Assembly: GCA_000161775.1 (NCBI GenBank)
Contig: GG704596.1
Span: 850,539-888,038 of the forward strand
Direction of reading: 5' to 3'
DNA length: 37,500 bases
Origin: Ruegeria lacuscaerulensis ITI-1157
Lineage (GTDB): Bacteria > Pseudomonadota > Alphaproteobacteria > Rhodobacterales > Rhodobacteraceae
The number at the start of each line of letters is the position of its first letter. Within the stretch, counting starts at the first letter, position 1. Below, piece by piece: positions 1 through 8,846 of the stretch. The notes under the pieces are model-generated. The model saw nothing but the letters and a program-made list of their open reading frames with translations. It did not search any database and had not been told where the DNA came from. The position numbers and the translations under genes are program-made.

Positions 1-9
1 CCTGCCGGA

Positions 10-828
10 TCAGTCGCCCAGCTTGGCGTGCACCTCGTCCAGATCGATCTCGTCGATCGGCATCTTGTTGGCCGGGTTCTCGAAATCATATTTGAACAAT
101 TCGAAATCCTGCTTGTAGATCTCGTAGACCAAGTGCATGGACAGGTCGTCGAAATACTCCTCGACCGGATGCGCGCGTTTGGGGCCGTGGCCCTCGGATT
201 CATTGAAGCGCGGGATTTCGGACAGAGTCACCGGGTGGGGCGTTTCGATCTGTTCCAGCACGCCCTGCATGCCCTCGTTGAACTTCTCGGTCCAGAATAT
301 CCGGTCATAGCGCCCACCATTTACGATGAAGGTCGAGACATGCCCCGACATGGCCGACCAGTGGATGTCCGGGTCCATCGGCCGGCGCCAGCGGATCGTG
401 TCGCGGGCGAACAGAAGAAACCGGCGGAAGCTGGCGATCTGGTCGAATTCGCCCTTGCCGTCCTCACCCCCGACCTCGATTCCGTAATTGTAGATCAGCG
501 TCGGCACCAGATTGCCCCGGTACCGTTTCCCGTTGCGCTGAATGCCGCAGATCTTGTCGAAAAACGAACTGAGGATCCGCGTATAGGGGTTGCGCACGCA
601 GGTGAAGGCGAACGACTTGTGCCCGCGCACATTGGCCGAGATCACATCCTGGCTGTGATCAAACGCCCATTTGTGCATCCCGTCTTTGGCGTCGTGGATA
701 TCGCCGTCAAAGAACCGGCCATGATCGGAGTAATACATGATCTGCCCGATGGTAGAGCAGGCGCATTTGGGCACCACGCGATAGACCATGCTTTCACTCT
801 CGGTCATCCAAGTGCCGGGAAATCCCAT
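10..828 (-). CDS. Sulfotransferase family protein
   Basis: Predicted PAPS-dependent sulfotransferase of the carbohydrate sulfotransferase (family 2) type, which would move sulfate onto a sugar of a glycan. The 5'-phosphosulfate-binding loop is seen as PKCACSTI near the N-terminus. The 3'-phosphate-binding segment is seen as VRNPYTRILSSFF roughly 75 residues later, with the typical Arg and Ser. I chose the ATG at 828 (272 aa) because a strong GAGGAGG ribosome-binding site lies 8 bases upstream. An upstream TTG at 894 would add 22 residues but has no such site. The neighbour on the other strand is a glycosyltransferase starting 142 bases away, which suggests a shared role in surface polysaccharide modification. 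The acceptor cannot be deduced. Confidence 0.85.
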   Translation of the reverse strand: MGFPGTWMTESESMVYRVVPKCACSTIGQIMYYSDHGRFFDGDIHDAKDGMHKWAFDHSQDVISANVRGHKSFAFTCVRNPYTRILSSFFDKICGIQRNGKRYRGNLVPTLIYNYGIEVGGEDGKGEFDQIASFRRFLLFARDTIRWRRPMDPDIHWSAMSGHVSTFIVNGGRYDRIFWTEKFNEGMQGVLEQIETPHPVTLSEIPRFNESEGHGPKRAHPVEEYFDDLSMHLVYEIYKQDFELFKYDFENPANKMPIDEIDLDEVHAKLGD

Positions 829-970
829 CTGCCGTGCCTCCTCTGCCAGCCGAGTCTCAGGGTGATGCGTCAGCTTTTGACGCCAGACAAGCAAAAATAT
901 TCTGTTTATTCAATCGTTCATCCTCAGTATCACGGTCGGAACCGGGCAGTAACGGAAAACAACGACGCCA

Positions 971-2548
971 ATGGCCAGAATCGCCTATATCCTGCTGTGT
1001 CACAAAGACCCCGACGCGATCATCGCGCAGGCCCAACGCCTGACGGCTGTCGGCGACTATATCGCGATTCACTTCGACGCCAGCGCCTCGGCCACCGATT
1101 TCAACCGCATCCGGGACACGTTGAAAGACAGCCCCAACGTCGCTTTCGCGAAAAAGCGGATCAAATGCGGCTGGGGAGAATGGTCGTTGGTTCAGGCTTC
1201 TCTGCATGCGGTGCAGGCCGCGGTCGAAGCCTTTCCCCGTGCCACCCATTTCTACATGCTGTCGGGCGACTGCATGGCGATCAAGACCGCGGAATACGTC
1301 CATCGTTTTCTGGATGAAAACGACAAGGACTTTATCGAAAGCCACGATTTCTTCGCCAGCGACTGGATCAAGACCGGCATGAAGGAAGACCGGCTGATCT
1401 ATCGCCACTATTTCAATGAGCGCACCCAGGGCAAACTGTTCTATGCCACCTACGAAGCCCAGAAACGCCTCGGCCTGACCCGCGAGATCCCGGAGGATCT
1501 GCAGATCATGATCGGCAGCCAGTGGTGGTGCCTGCGCCGCCGCACGGTCGAGGCGATCCTGAAGTTTCTGCGCCAACGCCGCGACGTGGTCCGATTCTTC
1601 TCGACGACGTGGATTCCGGACGAGACGTTCTTTCAGACACTGGTCCGCCACCTGATCCCCAAAACCGAGATCGAAAACCGCACTCTGACCTTCCTGATGT
1701 TTTCGGACTATGGCATGCCGGTGACCTTCTACAACGATCACTATGACATGCTGCTGTCCCAGGATTACCTGTTTGCGCGCAAGATCAGCGCCGAGGCCCG
1801 GCAACTGAAAGAAAAGCTGGGCGCGCTCTATGCCAGTGAAGGGGTCCAGTTTCAGATCTCGAACGAGGGCCGCAACCTTCACGGTTTCCTGACGGGCCGC
1901 GGCCGCGTGGGCCGCCGGTTCGCCCCCCGGTTCTGGGAGGCCGCGAACACGATCGGCCCGGATCGCGATCTGTATCTGGTGGTGTGCAAGAAATGGCACG
2001 TGGCAAAACGGCTGGTCGACCAGATCGCCTCGGAAACTGGCCTGCCCTGCATCGAATATCTGTTCAACGAAGAAACCGCCCCCCTGCCCGATCTGGGCGG
2101 GATCGAGAGCACGCTGGTCAAGCGCTCGCGCCATCGCCGCGCGGTGATGCGGCTGCTGTTCGACCATTTCGACACCGACAAGCTGGTCATCTGCCTGGAC
2201 CCGGCAAGCCTGGACATTGTGCAGGACTTCTGCTCGGACCGTGCCCGCACCCATGTTCTTGAGGTGCAATGCACCTATTCCGACGACTACCTGGTGGGGC
2301 ATGCCCACCGGGTCGGGCTGGCTGGGCAGAACTCTCCCGCCGCCACGGTTGAACGTCTGCTGCCCACGATCCGCAGCGATCTGGCCTATGAATCCGAACA
2401 ATTGCGCAGCGCCGGGCTGGACCGGTTCCACCGCCTGCGCGAAACCGGAGATCCAGCGGAAAACGTCGCCGCGATCTCGAAGTTTCTGGATGTGCCCGAG
2501 GATACGGCCCGCGCCATCCTGCGGTTGGACTACCTGTTCGCCGATTGA
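971..2548 (+). CDS. Core-2/I-branching type glycosyltransferase (GT14-like) with C-terminal extension
   Basis: A 525-residue protein. The N-terminal half resembles core-2/I-branching beta-1,6-N-acetylglucosaminyltransferases: it opens with ARIAYILLCHKDP, then IAIHFDAS, a KCGWGEWSLV segment and the FYMLSGDCMAIK motif around residue 95. Residues from about 290 on form a second domain that I associate with Rhodobacteraceae homologues (the DUF5928-type extension) and whose function I do not know. The product probably adds a branching sugar to an extracellular or lipid-linked glycan. No signal peptide or membrane segment is evident, so a cytoplasmic or peripheral location is likely. The gene is divergent from the sulfotransferase, and the ribosome-binding site in front of the ATG is weak. 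Confidence 0.85.
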   Translation: MARIAYILLCHKDPDAIIAQAQRLTAVGDYIAIHFDASASATDFNRIRDTLKDSPNVAFAKKRIKCGWGEWSLVQASLHAVQAAVEAFPRATHFYMLSGDCMAIKTAEYVHRFLDENDKDFIESHDFFASDWIKTGMKEDRLIYRHYFNERTQGKLFYATYEAQKRLGLTREIPEDLQIMIGSQWWCLRRRTVEAILKFLRQRRDVVRFFSTTWIPDETFFQTLVRHLIPKTEIENRTLTFLMFSDYGMPVTFYNDHYDMLLSQDYLFARKISAEARQLKEKLGALYASEGVQFQISNEGRNLHGFLTGRGRVGRRFAPRFWEAANTIGPDRDLYLVVCKKWHVAKRLVDQIASETGLPCIEYLFNEETAPLPDLGGIESTLVKRSRHRRAVMRLLFDHFDTDKLVICLDPASLDIVQDFCSDRARTHVLEVQCTYSDDYLVGHAHRVGLAGQNSPAATVERLLPTIRSDLAYESEQLRSAGLDRFHRLRETGDPAENVAAISKFLDVPEDTARAILRLDYLFAD

Positions 2549-2582
2549 CGGCCCGGCCGCTCCGGGCCGCCGGGCCGGGCGG

Positions 2583-4097
2583 TCAGATGTCGAACTTGAC
2601 GCCCTGCGCCAAAGGCAGCTCGGCCGAATAATTGATCGTGTTCGTCTGCCGCCGCATATAGCCCTTCCATGCGTCCGAGCCGCTTTCGCGTCCGCCGCCG
2701 GTTTCCTTCTCACCGCCGAACGCGCCGCCGATCTCGGCGCCCGAGGGGCCGATATTCACGTTGGCGATGCCGCAATCGGACCCGGCGGGCGACAGGAACT
2801 GTTCCGCCTCGCGCATGTTCAGCGTGAACACGCAAGACGACAGGCCCTGCGGCACGTCGTTCTGCATCTCGAGCGCCTCATCGAAACCGTCATAGCCCAT
2901 GACATAGAGGATCGGCGCAAAGGTCTCGGTTTTCACGATCTCGGTCTGGCCCGGCATTTCGACGATCGCAGGCTGCATGTAGACACCGCCCTCGGGCACG
3001 CCGTCGGTCACGCGCTTGCCGCCGAAGACGGTACCGCCCTCGGCCTCGGCCGCCTTCAACGCGGCCTGCATCGCCTGCCCCGAGGCTTCATCCACCAGCG
3101 GCCCGACCAGGGTGCCTTCGGCCAGCGGGTCACCGATGGGCAGGCCAGCATAGGCCTGTTTCAGCCGCGCAACCAGATCGGCACGGATCGAGTTGTGCAC
3201 GATCAGCCGCCGCAGCGAGGTGCAGCGCTGACCCGCGGTGCCTACGGCCGAGAACACGATGGCCCGCACCGCCATTTCCAGATCGGCCGAGGGGCCCACG
3301 ATCATGGCGTTGTTGCCGCCCAGTTCCAGGATGCATTTGCCGAACCGCTGCGCCACGATCGGTGCGACCGCGCGGCCCATCCGGGTCGAGCCGGTGGCCG
3401 AAATGATCGGCACCGCCTCGCTGGCCACAAGCGCCTTGCCCAGATCGGCACCGCCGATCAGCAGTTGCAGCAGCCCGTCGGGCGCGTCGCCGAACCGGGC
3501 CACGGCCTTTTCAAAGATCTTCTGACAGGCCATCGCGGTCAGGGGCGTTTTTTCGGACGGTTTCCAGATCACCGGATCGCCGCATACCAGCGCCAGCGCC
3601 GCGTTCCACGACCAGACCGCGACGGGGAAGTTGAAGGCCGAGATCACGCCGACCGGACCGGCCGGGTGCCAGGTCTCCATCATCCGGTGGCCGGAGCGTT
3701 CCGAGGCGATGGTCAAGCCATACAGCTGCCGCGACAGACCGACGGCGAAATCGCAGATGTCGATCATCTCCTGCACTTCGCCCAGACCTTCCGAGGTGAT
3801 CTTGCCGGCCTCCCAGCTGACCAGCGCGCCCAGGTCCTCCTTGGCCGTGCGCAGCTCCTCGCCCAGCAAGCGGATCAGCTCGCCCCGACGCGGGGCGGGC
3901 ACGGTGCGCCAGGCCTTGAAGGCGGCCGTGGCGCGGGCAAAGACCGCGTCCATGTCGGAAACGGGTGTTTCATGCACCCGCGCCAAGACGCGGCCGTCGA
4001 TGGGCGAACGGACCTCCAGCGTCCCGCCGGTCAGCTCGGCCGCCGTCAGGCCCAGTTTTTCGAGTGTGTTTTCTGCAGTCATGACTACGTCTTTCAT
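2583..4097 (-). CDS. Aldehyde dehydrogenase, aminoadipate-semialdehyde (piperideine-6-carboxylate) dehydrogenase type
   Basis: NAD(P)-dependent aldehyde dehydrogenase of the ALDH7 type (504 aa). It is expected to oxidise 2-aminoadipate 6-semialdehyde to 2-aminoadipate in lysine breakdown. Visible motifs are FNFP at about 155-158, the cofactor-loop GSTRMGR at about 236-242, the general-base Glu in ILELGGNNA at about 258, and the catalytic Cys in GQRCTS at about 292. The length is normal for the family. It begins 2 bases after the stop of the saccharopine dehydrogenase gene, so the two are almost certainly co-transcribed. That neighbour is the main reason for choosing the lysine substrate over other aldehydes. 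A second in-frame ATG lies 15 bases downstream of the chosen start. Confidence 0.88.
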   Translation of the reverse strand: MKDVVMTAENTLEKLGLTAAELTGGTLEVRSPIDGRVLARVHETPVSDMDAVFARATAAFKAWRTVPAPRRGELIRLLGEELRTAKEDLGALVSWEAGKITSEGLGEVQEMIDICDFAVGLSRQLYGLTIASERSGHRMMETWHPAGPVGVISAFNFPVAVWSWNAALALVCGDPVIWKPSEKTPLTAMACQKIFEKAVARFGDAPDGLLQLLIGGADLGKALVASEAVPIISATGSTRMGRAVAPIVAQRFGKCILELGGNNAMIVGPSADLEMAVRAIVFSAVGTAGQRCTSLRRLIVHNSIRADLVARLKQAYAGLPIGDPLAEGTLVGPLVDEASGQAMQAALKAAEAEGGTVFGGKRVTDGVPEGGVYMQPAIVEMPGQTEIVKTETFAPILYVMGYDGFDEALEMQNDVPQGLSSCVFTLNMREAEQFLSPAGSDCGIANVNIGPSGAEIGGAFGGEKETGGGRESGSDAWKGYMRRQTNTINYSAELPLAQGVKFDI

Positions 4098-4099
4098 GT

Positions 4100-5206
4100 T
4101 CAGGCCGCCTTGTTCTGGTGGGTCACTTCGCCAGCGCGGTACAGCTGGCCGAATTCGGTGTTCAGGAAGTCATCCAACCGGGCCTGCTCTTGCCGGACAA
4201 AGCCTTGGGTGGGCAGCGCGCCGGTACGCATCAGGTCGACCGCGCCCAGAACGCCGGCGGCGGTGGTGATCTGGATCGCGCTCCAGACCTGGCCGTCGAT
4301 GGTGCGGGCAAAGGATTTGTTGATCAGGGATTTCTCGCGCAGCGCCCCGTCGATCATGCCCTTGGCCGTGCAATAGACCAGAATCACGTCCTGATCGGTG
4401 CGCGGCAGCGCGGTTTCAAAGATGTCCTTCAACAGGTCGCGGCGCTGGCCCAGGCCCAGATCGGTCAACAGCAGCTTCAGGATGTCGCGATGGCCGGGAT
4501 AGCGAATCGAGCGATAGGACACCGCCCGCGCCTTGCCAGCCAGCGTCTCGGGCAAGGTGCCTAGGCCGCCCGAGGTGTTGAAGCATTCGTATTCCACACC
4601 GTCATGGCCGATGATCTCGTAATCCTCGAGCGGCGCGGTCTTGACCCGTTCGCCATTCACGATGGCGTCGCAGGGGTTGCAGTATTCGTTGATCAGCCCG
4701 TCAGTGGACCAGGTCAGATTGTATTTCAGCGCATTGGTCGGATAGAGCGGCAGCGCGCCCACCCGCATGTGCAGGCTGTCCAGCGTGTCGAACTCGGCCG
4801 CCAGCGCGGCCCCCGCGATTCCGACGAAGCCCGGTGCCAACCCGCATTGCGGCATGAAGGCGGTATCGCTGTCGCGGGCCAGTTCGCGCACGGCGTTGGT
4901 GGCGGCGACATCCTCGGTCAGGTCGAAATAATGCGCACCCGCGGCCTTGGCCGCCTTGGCGATGGCAGGCGTCAGGAAAAACGGTGCGGCCGAGATCACC
5001 GCATCGAACCCCGCCAGCCCCTGTGCCAGCCCGGCTTCGTCGCCCGCGTCGATCTGACGGGTGGTGATGCCCTGCCTGTTCAACGCAGACAAAGCCGTCA
5101 GGTCATGGTCGGCCACGGTTACGGTATAGTTGTGCGATTTCTTCAACAGGGCGGCAATCATCTGTCCGATCTTTCCGGCCCCGACGACGCAGATGTTCCA
5201 ACTCAT
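4100..5206 (-). CDS. Saccharopine dehydrogenase family protein
   Basis: A 368-aa NAD(P)-dependent dehydrogenase with an N-terminal Rossmann motif, VVGAGKIG (residues 7-14), followed by the typical [17 protein letters not shown] region and a saccharopine dehydrogenase C-terminal domain (GLAPGFVG, then [10 protein letters not shown]). In the saccharopine pathway it would split saccharopine into glutamate and aminoadipate semialdehyde, which the next gene would oxidise. I chose the ATG at 5206 because GAGGAGG sits just upstream and the Rossmann fold begins right after it; a longer in-frame reading to 5344 has no support. The lysine-ketoglutarate reductase that would make saccharopine is not in this window. 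A perfect inverted repeat lies 84 bases upstream of the start. Confidence 0.85.
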   Translation of the reverse strand: MSWNICVVGAGKIGQMIAALLKKSHNYTVTVADHDLTALSALNRQGITTRQIDAGDEAGLAQGLAGFDAVISAAPFFLTPAIAKAAKAAGAHYFDLTEDVAATNAVRELARDSDTAFMPQCGLAPGFVGIAGAALAAEFDTLDSLHMRVGALPLYPTNALKYNLTWSTDGLINEYCNPCDAIVNGERVKTAPLEDYEIIGHDGVEYECFNTSGGLGTLPETLAGKARAVSYRSIRYPGHRDILKLLLTDLGLGQRRDLLKDIFETALPRTDQDVILVYCTAKGMIDGALREKSLINKSFARTIDGQVWSAIQITTAAGVLGAVDLMRTGALPTQGFVRQEQARLDDFLNTEFGQLYRAGEVTHQNKAA

Positions 5207-5289
5207 TGCGCGCCTCCTCCTCTGCTCTGGTTCCAGTATGACCGCGCCGCCGTTCGGGCACAGCAATCGAGTTGACGAAACGGGCAACT

Positions 5290-5310
5290 TTTCCGTCATA
5301 ATGACGGAAA
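5290..5310. promoter_or_regulatory. Perfect 10+1+10 palindrome upstream of the lysine operon
   Basis: Arms TTTCCGTCAT and ATGACGGAAA flank a single A, giving a perfect inverted repeat of 21 positions. It lies between the divergent saccharopine dehydrogenase and LacI-type genes, nearer the former. It differs completely from the TTGCAA operators used by the inositol genes, so it probably serves another regulator of the lysine operon. That assignment is inference from position and symmetry. Confidence 0.6.
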
Positions 5311-5376
5311 TTGAATCACAATGTCGGATCACCGCCCGCAGCACTTCGGAACCTGACGTCAGGGGTGGAAATGCTT

Positions 5377-5392
5377 TGCAACCGATTGCACC
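5377..5392. promoter_or_regulatory. LacI-type operator in front of the regulator gene
   Basis: TTGCAACCGATTGCAC matches the locus consensus TTGCAACCGGTTGCAA at 14 of 16 positions. It lies 60 bases upstream of the preferred GTG start of the LacI-family gene and suggests autoregulation. Confidence 0.7.
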
Positions 5393-5452
5393 ATTTTTGC
5401 AATGATGCGACAGTCAACAGACCCGATCGACCGCGCAAAGGAGACCAGGCAG

Positions 5453-6451
5453 GTGGGCGTTACGCTGAAGGAAGTTGCGGCCTTGGCCGGGGTGTCGCGG
5501 TCGGCGGTGTCGCGCACCTTCACGCCGGGCGCCTCGGTCTCGGCCAAGACCCGCGCCAAGGTGGAAAAGGCCGCCAAGGAACTGGGCTACAGCCCCAACG
5601 CGCTGGCCTCGTCCCTGACGACGGGGCGGACCAAGCTGATCGGGCTGATCTCGAACAACTTCCACAACCCCATCTTTCTTGAGGTTTTCGACCAGTTCAC
5701 CCGCGCCCTGCAGGAACGCGGGCTGCGCCCGCTGATCGTGAACCTGACGGACGAGACCGAGCCCGCCAATTCCGTGCGCATGCTGCGGCAATATTCGGTG
5801 GATGCGGTGATCGTCGCCTCGTCGACCTTGCCGCCCAGCTTTGCCAAGGCGTTCCACGATGCCGGCGTGCCGGTGGTGCACACCTTCGGGCGCTCGGCGA
5901 CCTCGCCCGAGGTGCATGTGGTGGGCATCGACAATGTGGAATGCGGACGCATGGCCGCGCGCGAGCTGGTCGCGCGGGGCTATGCCAGCGTGGGCTACCT
6001 GGGCGGGCCGGTCGATGCGACCTCGGCGCTGGACCGGCAACGGGGCTTTGTCGAGGAAATGGCCAACCATCCGCAGATTCCGGTCAGCCATTCTTTCGCC
6101 GGGGCCTATTCCTTCGAGGCCGGCCGGGCCGAGATGCTGCGCCTGCTGGCGGGTGACCCGGCGCAGGCCTATTTCTGCGGCGACGACATCCTGTCGATCG
6201 GGGCGCTGTCGGCGCTGGCCGACCACGGGCTGAAACCGGGTTCCGACATCGGGATCATCGGACTGAACGACATGGAGATGTCGCGCTGGGAATACATCAA
6301 CCTGACGACCATCCATCAGCCGATCAAGCAGATCATCACTTCGTCGGTCGATCTGGTCGAAGAGATGCTGAAGACCCCCGATCGCTACCCCGAGGCGCGG
6401 ATCTTTCCCTGCCGGGTGGTCGAGCGGGGCACGTTGCGGCCCCGCCCCTGA
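5453..6451 (+). CDS. LacI-family transcriptional regulator, likely inositol-locus repressor
   Basis: A 332-aa regulator. It has an N-terminal LacI helix-turn-helix (VTLKEVAALAGVSRSAVSRTF at residues 2-22, hinge helix around SPNALASSLTTGRT) and a periplasmic-binding-protein-like effector domain. I chose the GTG at 5453 because AAAGGAG lies 9 bases upstream and LacI proteins normally start directly at the HTH. ATG codons at 5402 and 5405 are in frame but lack a ribosome-binding site and would sit almost on the operator. A 14/16 match to the shared 16-bp palindrome precedes the gene, and four more precede the inositol units, so this protein is the best candidate to bind them. The inducer, probably an inositol catabolite, is inferred. 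Its stop codon directly abuts the stop of the convergent dehydrogenase gene with no spacer. Confidence 0.88.
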   Translation: MGVTLKEVAALAGVSRSAVSRTFTPGASVSAKTRAKVEKAAKELGYSPNALASSLTTGRTKLIGLISNNFHNPIFLEVFDQFTRALQERGLRPLIVNLTDETEPANSVRMLRQYSVDAVIVASSTLPPSFAKAFHDAGVPVVHTFGRSATSPEVHVVGIDNVECGRMAARELVARGYASVGYLGGPVDATSALDRQRGFVEEMANHPQIPVSHSFAGAYSFEAGRAEMLRLLAGDPAQAYFCGDDILSIGALSALADHGLKPGSDIGIIGLNDMEMSRWEYINLTTIHQPIKQIITSSVDLVEEMLKTPDRYPEARIFPCRVVERGTLRPRP

Positions 6452-7585
6452 TCAGCGGAACATCGGCGGGCGCGCGTCCTGCCAGGCACCCTCGGCCCGG
6501 GCCGAGGCCACCGCTGCGTGCACCGCGGCAATCGAGCGGACGCCATCGGCGGCATCGGGCAGCCCGTCCCGCGGCTCACCCCGGATCGCGTCGGCCAGAT
6601 CGCAATAGATATTGGCCACGGCCAGCGGAAAGCCCTCGGGATGGGCGATCGCCACGCGCGACAGACGCATGGCGTCTTCATGCAGGCCGCCCTCGCCCTT
6701 TTCGATGATCTGGGTGCGTCCACCGACCGGGGTATAGATCAGCTGGTTGGGGTGTTCGGACGCCCAGCGCAGCCCGCCGGTTTCACCGAAGACCTGGATG
6801 TCGAACCCGTGCTGCCGCCCGATCGCAACGGACGAGGTCCACAACCGGCCCACGGTGCCGCCCTCCATCCGGAAATTGACCATGGCGTCGTCCTCCAGCT
6901 GGCGGCTGGGAATGGTCGAGGCCATGTCGGCCGACAGCGTCGCGACCTCGTCATCGCAAATGAAGCTGGCCATGTGCAGCGCGTGGATGCCGCAATCGGC
7001 GAATTGCCCCGACACGCCCGCCATGGCCGGATCATACCGCCAGCGCACGCGCGGATTGTCCGCGTCGGTGGCGTCCCCATGATGGCCGTGGCTGAAATTG
7101 GTGACGACCAGGCGCACCTTGCCGATCTCTCCGGCGCGGACCATGGCGCGAGCCTGCCGCACCATCGGATAGGCCGAATAGCAGTAGTTGACCGCGCAGA
7201 CCCTGCCCGAGGCCCGGGCCACGCGCACGATCTCCTCGCCCTCTTCCACGGTCATGGTCATCGGCTTTTCGCACAGCACGTTGAATCCGGCCTCGAGATA
7301 CGCCTTGGCGATCTCGAAATGGGTGGCGTTCGGGGTGGCGATGGTCACAAGGTCGATCCGGTCGGGCCGGTCCTTTTCGCCGGCCAGCATTTCCCGCCAG
7401 TCGCCATAGGCGCGGTCGGCGGGCACACCCAGCCGCTGCGCATAGGCGCGCCCCGCCTCGGGCCTGTGGTCCAGCGCGCCGGCGGCGAATTCGAACAGGC
7501 CGTCGGCCTGTGCACCCAGTCGGTGGGCGGGCCCGATCTGGCTGCCTTCTCCGCCCCCGATCATGCCCCATTTCAACTTTGCCAT
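6452..7585 (-). CDS. Gfo/Idh/MocA family oxidoreductase
   Basis: A 377-aa NAD(P)-dependent dehydrogenase of the glucose-fructose oxidoreductase / inositol dehydrogenase family. The N-terminal cofactor site is MIGGGEGSQIG (residues 8-18) and the family CEKP motif follows TIATPNATH by about 27 residues. In the C-terminal domain, FADCGIHALHM carries the usual Asp/His pair. It is the second gene of a two-gene unit behind another Gfo/Idh/MocA gene (43-bp gap), under the operator at 8757. In this setting an inositol isomer or inosose (for example scyllo- or chiro-inositol) is a plausible substrate, but sequence alone does not fix it. Confidence 0.82.
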   Translation of the reverse strand: MAKLKWGMIGGGEGSQIGPAHRLGAQADGLFEFAAGALDHRPEAGRAYAQRLGVPADRAYGDWREMLAGEKDRPDRIDLVTIATPNATHFEIAKAYLEAGFNVLCEKPMTMTVEEGEEIVRVARASGRVCAVNYCYSAYPMVRQARAMVRAGEIGKVRLVVTNFSHGHHGDATDADNPRVRWRYDPAMAGVSGQFADCGIHALHMASFICDDEVATLSADMASTIPSRQLEDDAMVNFRMEGGTVGRLWTSSVAIGRQHGFDIQVFGETGGLRWASEHPNQLIYTPVGGRTQIIEKGEGGLHEDAMRLSRVAIAHPEGFPLAVANIYCDLADAIRGEPRDGLPDAADGVRSIAAVHAAVASARAEGAWQDARPPMFR

Positions 7586-7628
7586 GGTTTTGGTCTCTCT
7601 GCGAACGATGTTGGAAAACGTGCCGGGC

Positions 7629-8732
7629 CTAGAACGCGCTGACGTCCTGCCAGCCGCGACTGTCGGCCGAGGCCAGCGCCGCCGCCAGCACCCGGTTGAC
7701 CTCGTGCCCGTCCCGGAAGGTGGGCCAGATGTTCCGGCCGGAATGAATGGCGGTCAGAAAATCCTTGGCCTCGATGATTATCTGATCCTGATATCCGGTG
7801 CCGTGGCCGGGACCCTGGCAGAAGGGTTCATAATCGGGATGCGCCGGGCCGGTCAGGATCTTGGTGAAACCGCGCTGGGCCTCGGGGCCCTCGCGGCGAT
7901 AGAGCCACAGGGCGTTCTGATCCTCCTGGTCAAACCGGATCGCGCCCTTGGTGCCCGATATCTCGTAGGCATAGCCCATCTTGCGGCCGGTCGCGATGCG
8001 GCTGAAATAGAGGTTTCCCATGACACCGTTTTCAAACCGGCACATCATCTGGGCATGGTCGTCATTGGTCACTGCACCGCCCGGGCGGGTGTGGTGAACG
8101 GTTTCCACATCGGCCATGACCTGCGCGATCGGTCCCACCAAAGCCAGCGCGCCATTGACCATGTGCGGTGCCAGATCGCCGATGGTGCCGTTGGCCATGC
8201 CGGTCGTGCGCCAGGTCGCCGGGGCCTCGGGGTCGGCATAGAAATCCTCGGTATGTTCACCGCGGAACCATGTGATGTCGCCAATCGCGCCGTCGGCGAT
8301 CAGCTGGCGAGCGAACTGGCTGGCCGGGGTGCGGATATAGTTGAACCCGACCATGTTGACGGTGCCCGAGGCCTCGGCCGCCGCCACCATGGCGCGGCTG
8401 TCCTCAAGCGACGCGCCCAGCGGTTTTTCGCACAGCACCGGCTTGCCTAGTGCGAGCGCCGCCTCGGCGATCTGCCGGTGCGTGGACTGGGGCGATGCAA
8501 TCACGACGGCCTCGACCGCCGGATCTTTGACCAGCGCCCGCCAGTCGGCGGTGGCGCGTCGGAAGCCATAAGCGGCGCGGTAGCGTTCGGCGCTGTCAAG
8601 GCTTGAGGCGCAGATCATCTCGAGCCGCGGTCTGAGCGCGGTGTCGAACACGGCGCCCACGGCGGACATGGCCACCGAATGGGCCTTGCCCATATAGCCG
8701 CCTCCGACGATTCCAATTCCGATTTCTGGCAT
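7629..8732 (-). CDS. Gfo/Idh/MocA family oxidoreductase
   Basis: A 367-aa dehydrogenase with the Rossmann motif GIVGGGYMGKAHS at the N-terminus, VVIASPQSTH and the CEKP motif near residue 97. The substrate-domain segment IGDLAPHMVN carries the conserved Asp/His. I chose the ATG at 8732, which has GGAG 9 bases upstream; a longer reading to 8762 would run over the operator. It is the first gene of a unit transcribed away from iolC, and the two units share a perfect 16-bp palindrome in the gap. Together with 6452-7585 and iolG it gives the locus three paralogous sugar/inositol dehydrogenases, probably for different isomers (inference). Confidence 0.82.
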   Translation of the reverse strand: MPEIGIGIVGGGYMGKAHSVAMSAVGAVFDTALRPRLEMICASSLDSAERYRAAYGFRRATADWRALVKDPAVEAVVIASPQSTHRQIAEAALALGKPVLCEKPLGASLEDSRAMVAAAEASGTVNMVGFNYIRTPASQFARQLIADGAIGDITWFRGEHTEDFYADPEAPATWRTTGMANGTIGDLAPHMVNGALALVGPIAQVMADVETVHHTRPGGAVTNDDHAQMMCRFENGVMGNLYFSRIATGRKMGYAYEISGTKGAIRFDQEDQNALWLYRREGPEAQRGFTKILTGPAHPDYEPFCQGPGHGTGYQDQIIIEAKDFLTAIHSGRNIWPTFRDGHEVNRVLAAALASADSRGWQDVSAF

Positions 8733-8756
8733 TTTGGGCGGCTCCGAACATACTGA

Positions 8757-8772
8757 TTGCAACCGGTTGCAA
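8757..8772. promoter_or_regulatory. LacI-type operator, perfect 16-bp palindrome
   Basis: TTGCAACCGGTTGCAA is fully self-complementary. It is the only such site between the divergent Gfo/Idh/MocA unit (start 8732) and iolC (start 8847), so it can control both directions. Confidence 0.8.
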
Positions 8773-8846
8773 AATCAGTATCGTGAGAATCGATCCAATG
8801 CAAGGTCCATCGGATCGGCGGGATCAAAATGCCTGGGAGGAACAGT

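Noticed and set aside
857..2713. Long minus-strand open frame over the glycosyltransferase gene
   Set aside because: It is antisense to a well-supported gene, with low-complexity composition typical of high-GC shadow frames.
2217..4376. 719-codon plus-strand open frame over the lysine genes
   Set aside because: It is antisense to the ALDH7-type gene, which has all catalytic motifs; there is no family resemblance in the shadow.
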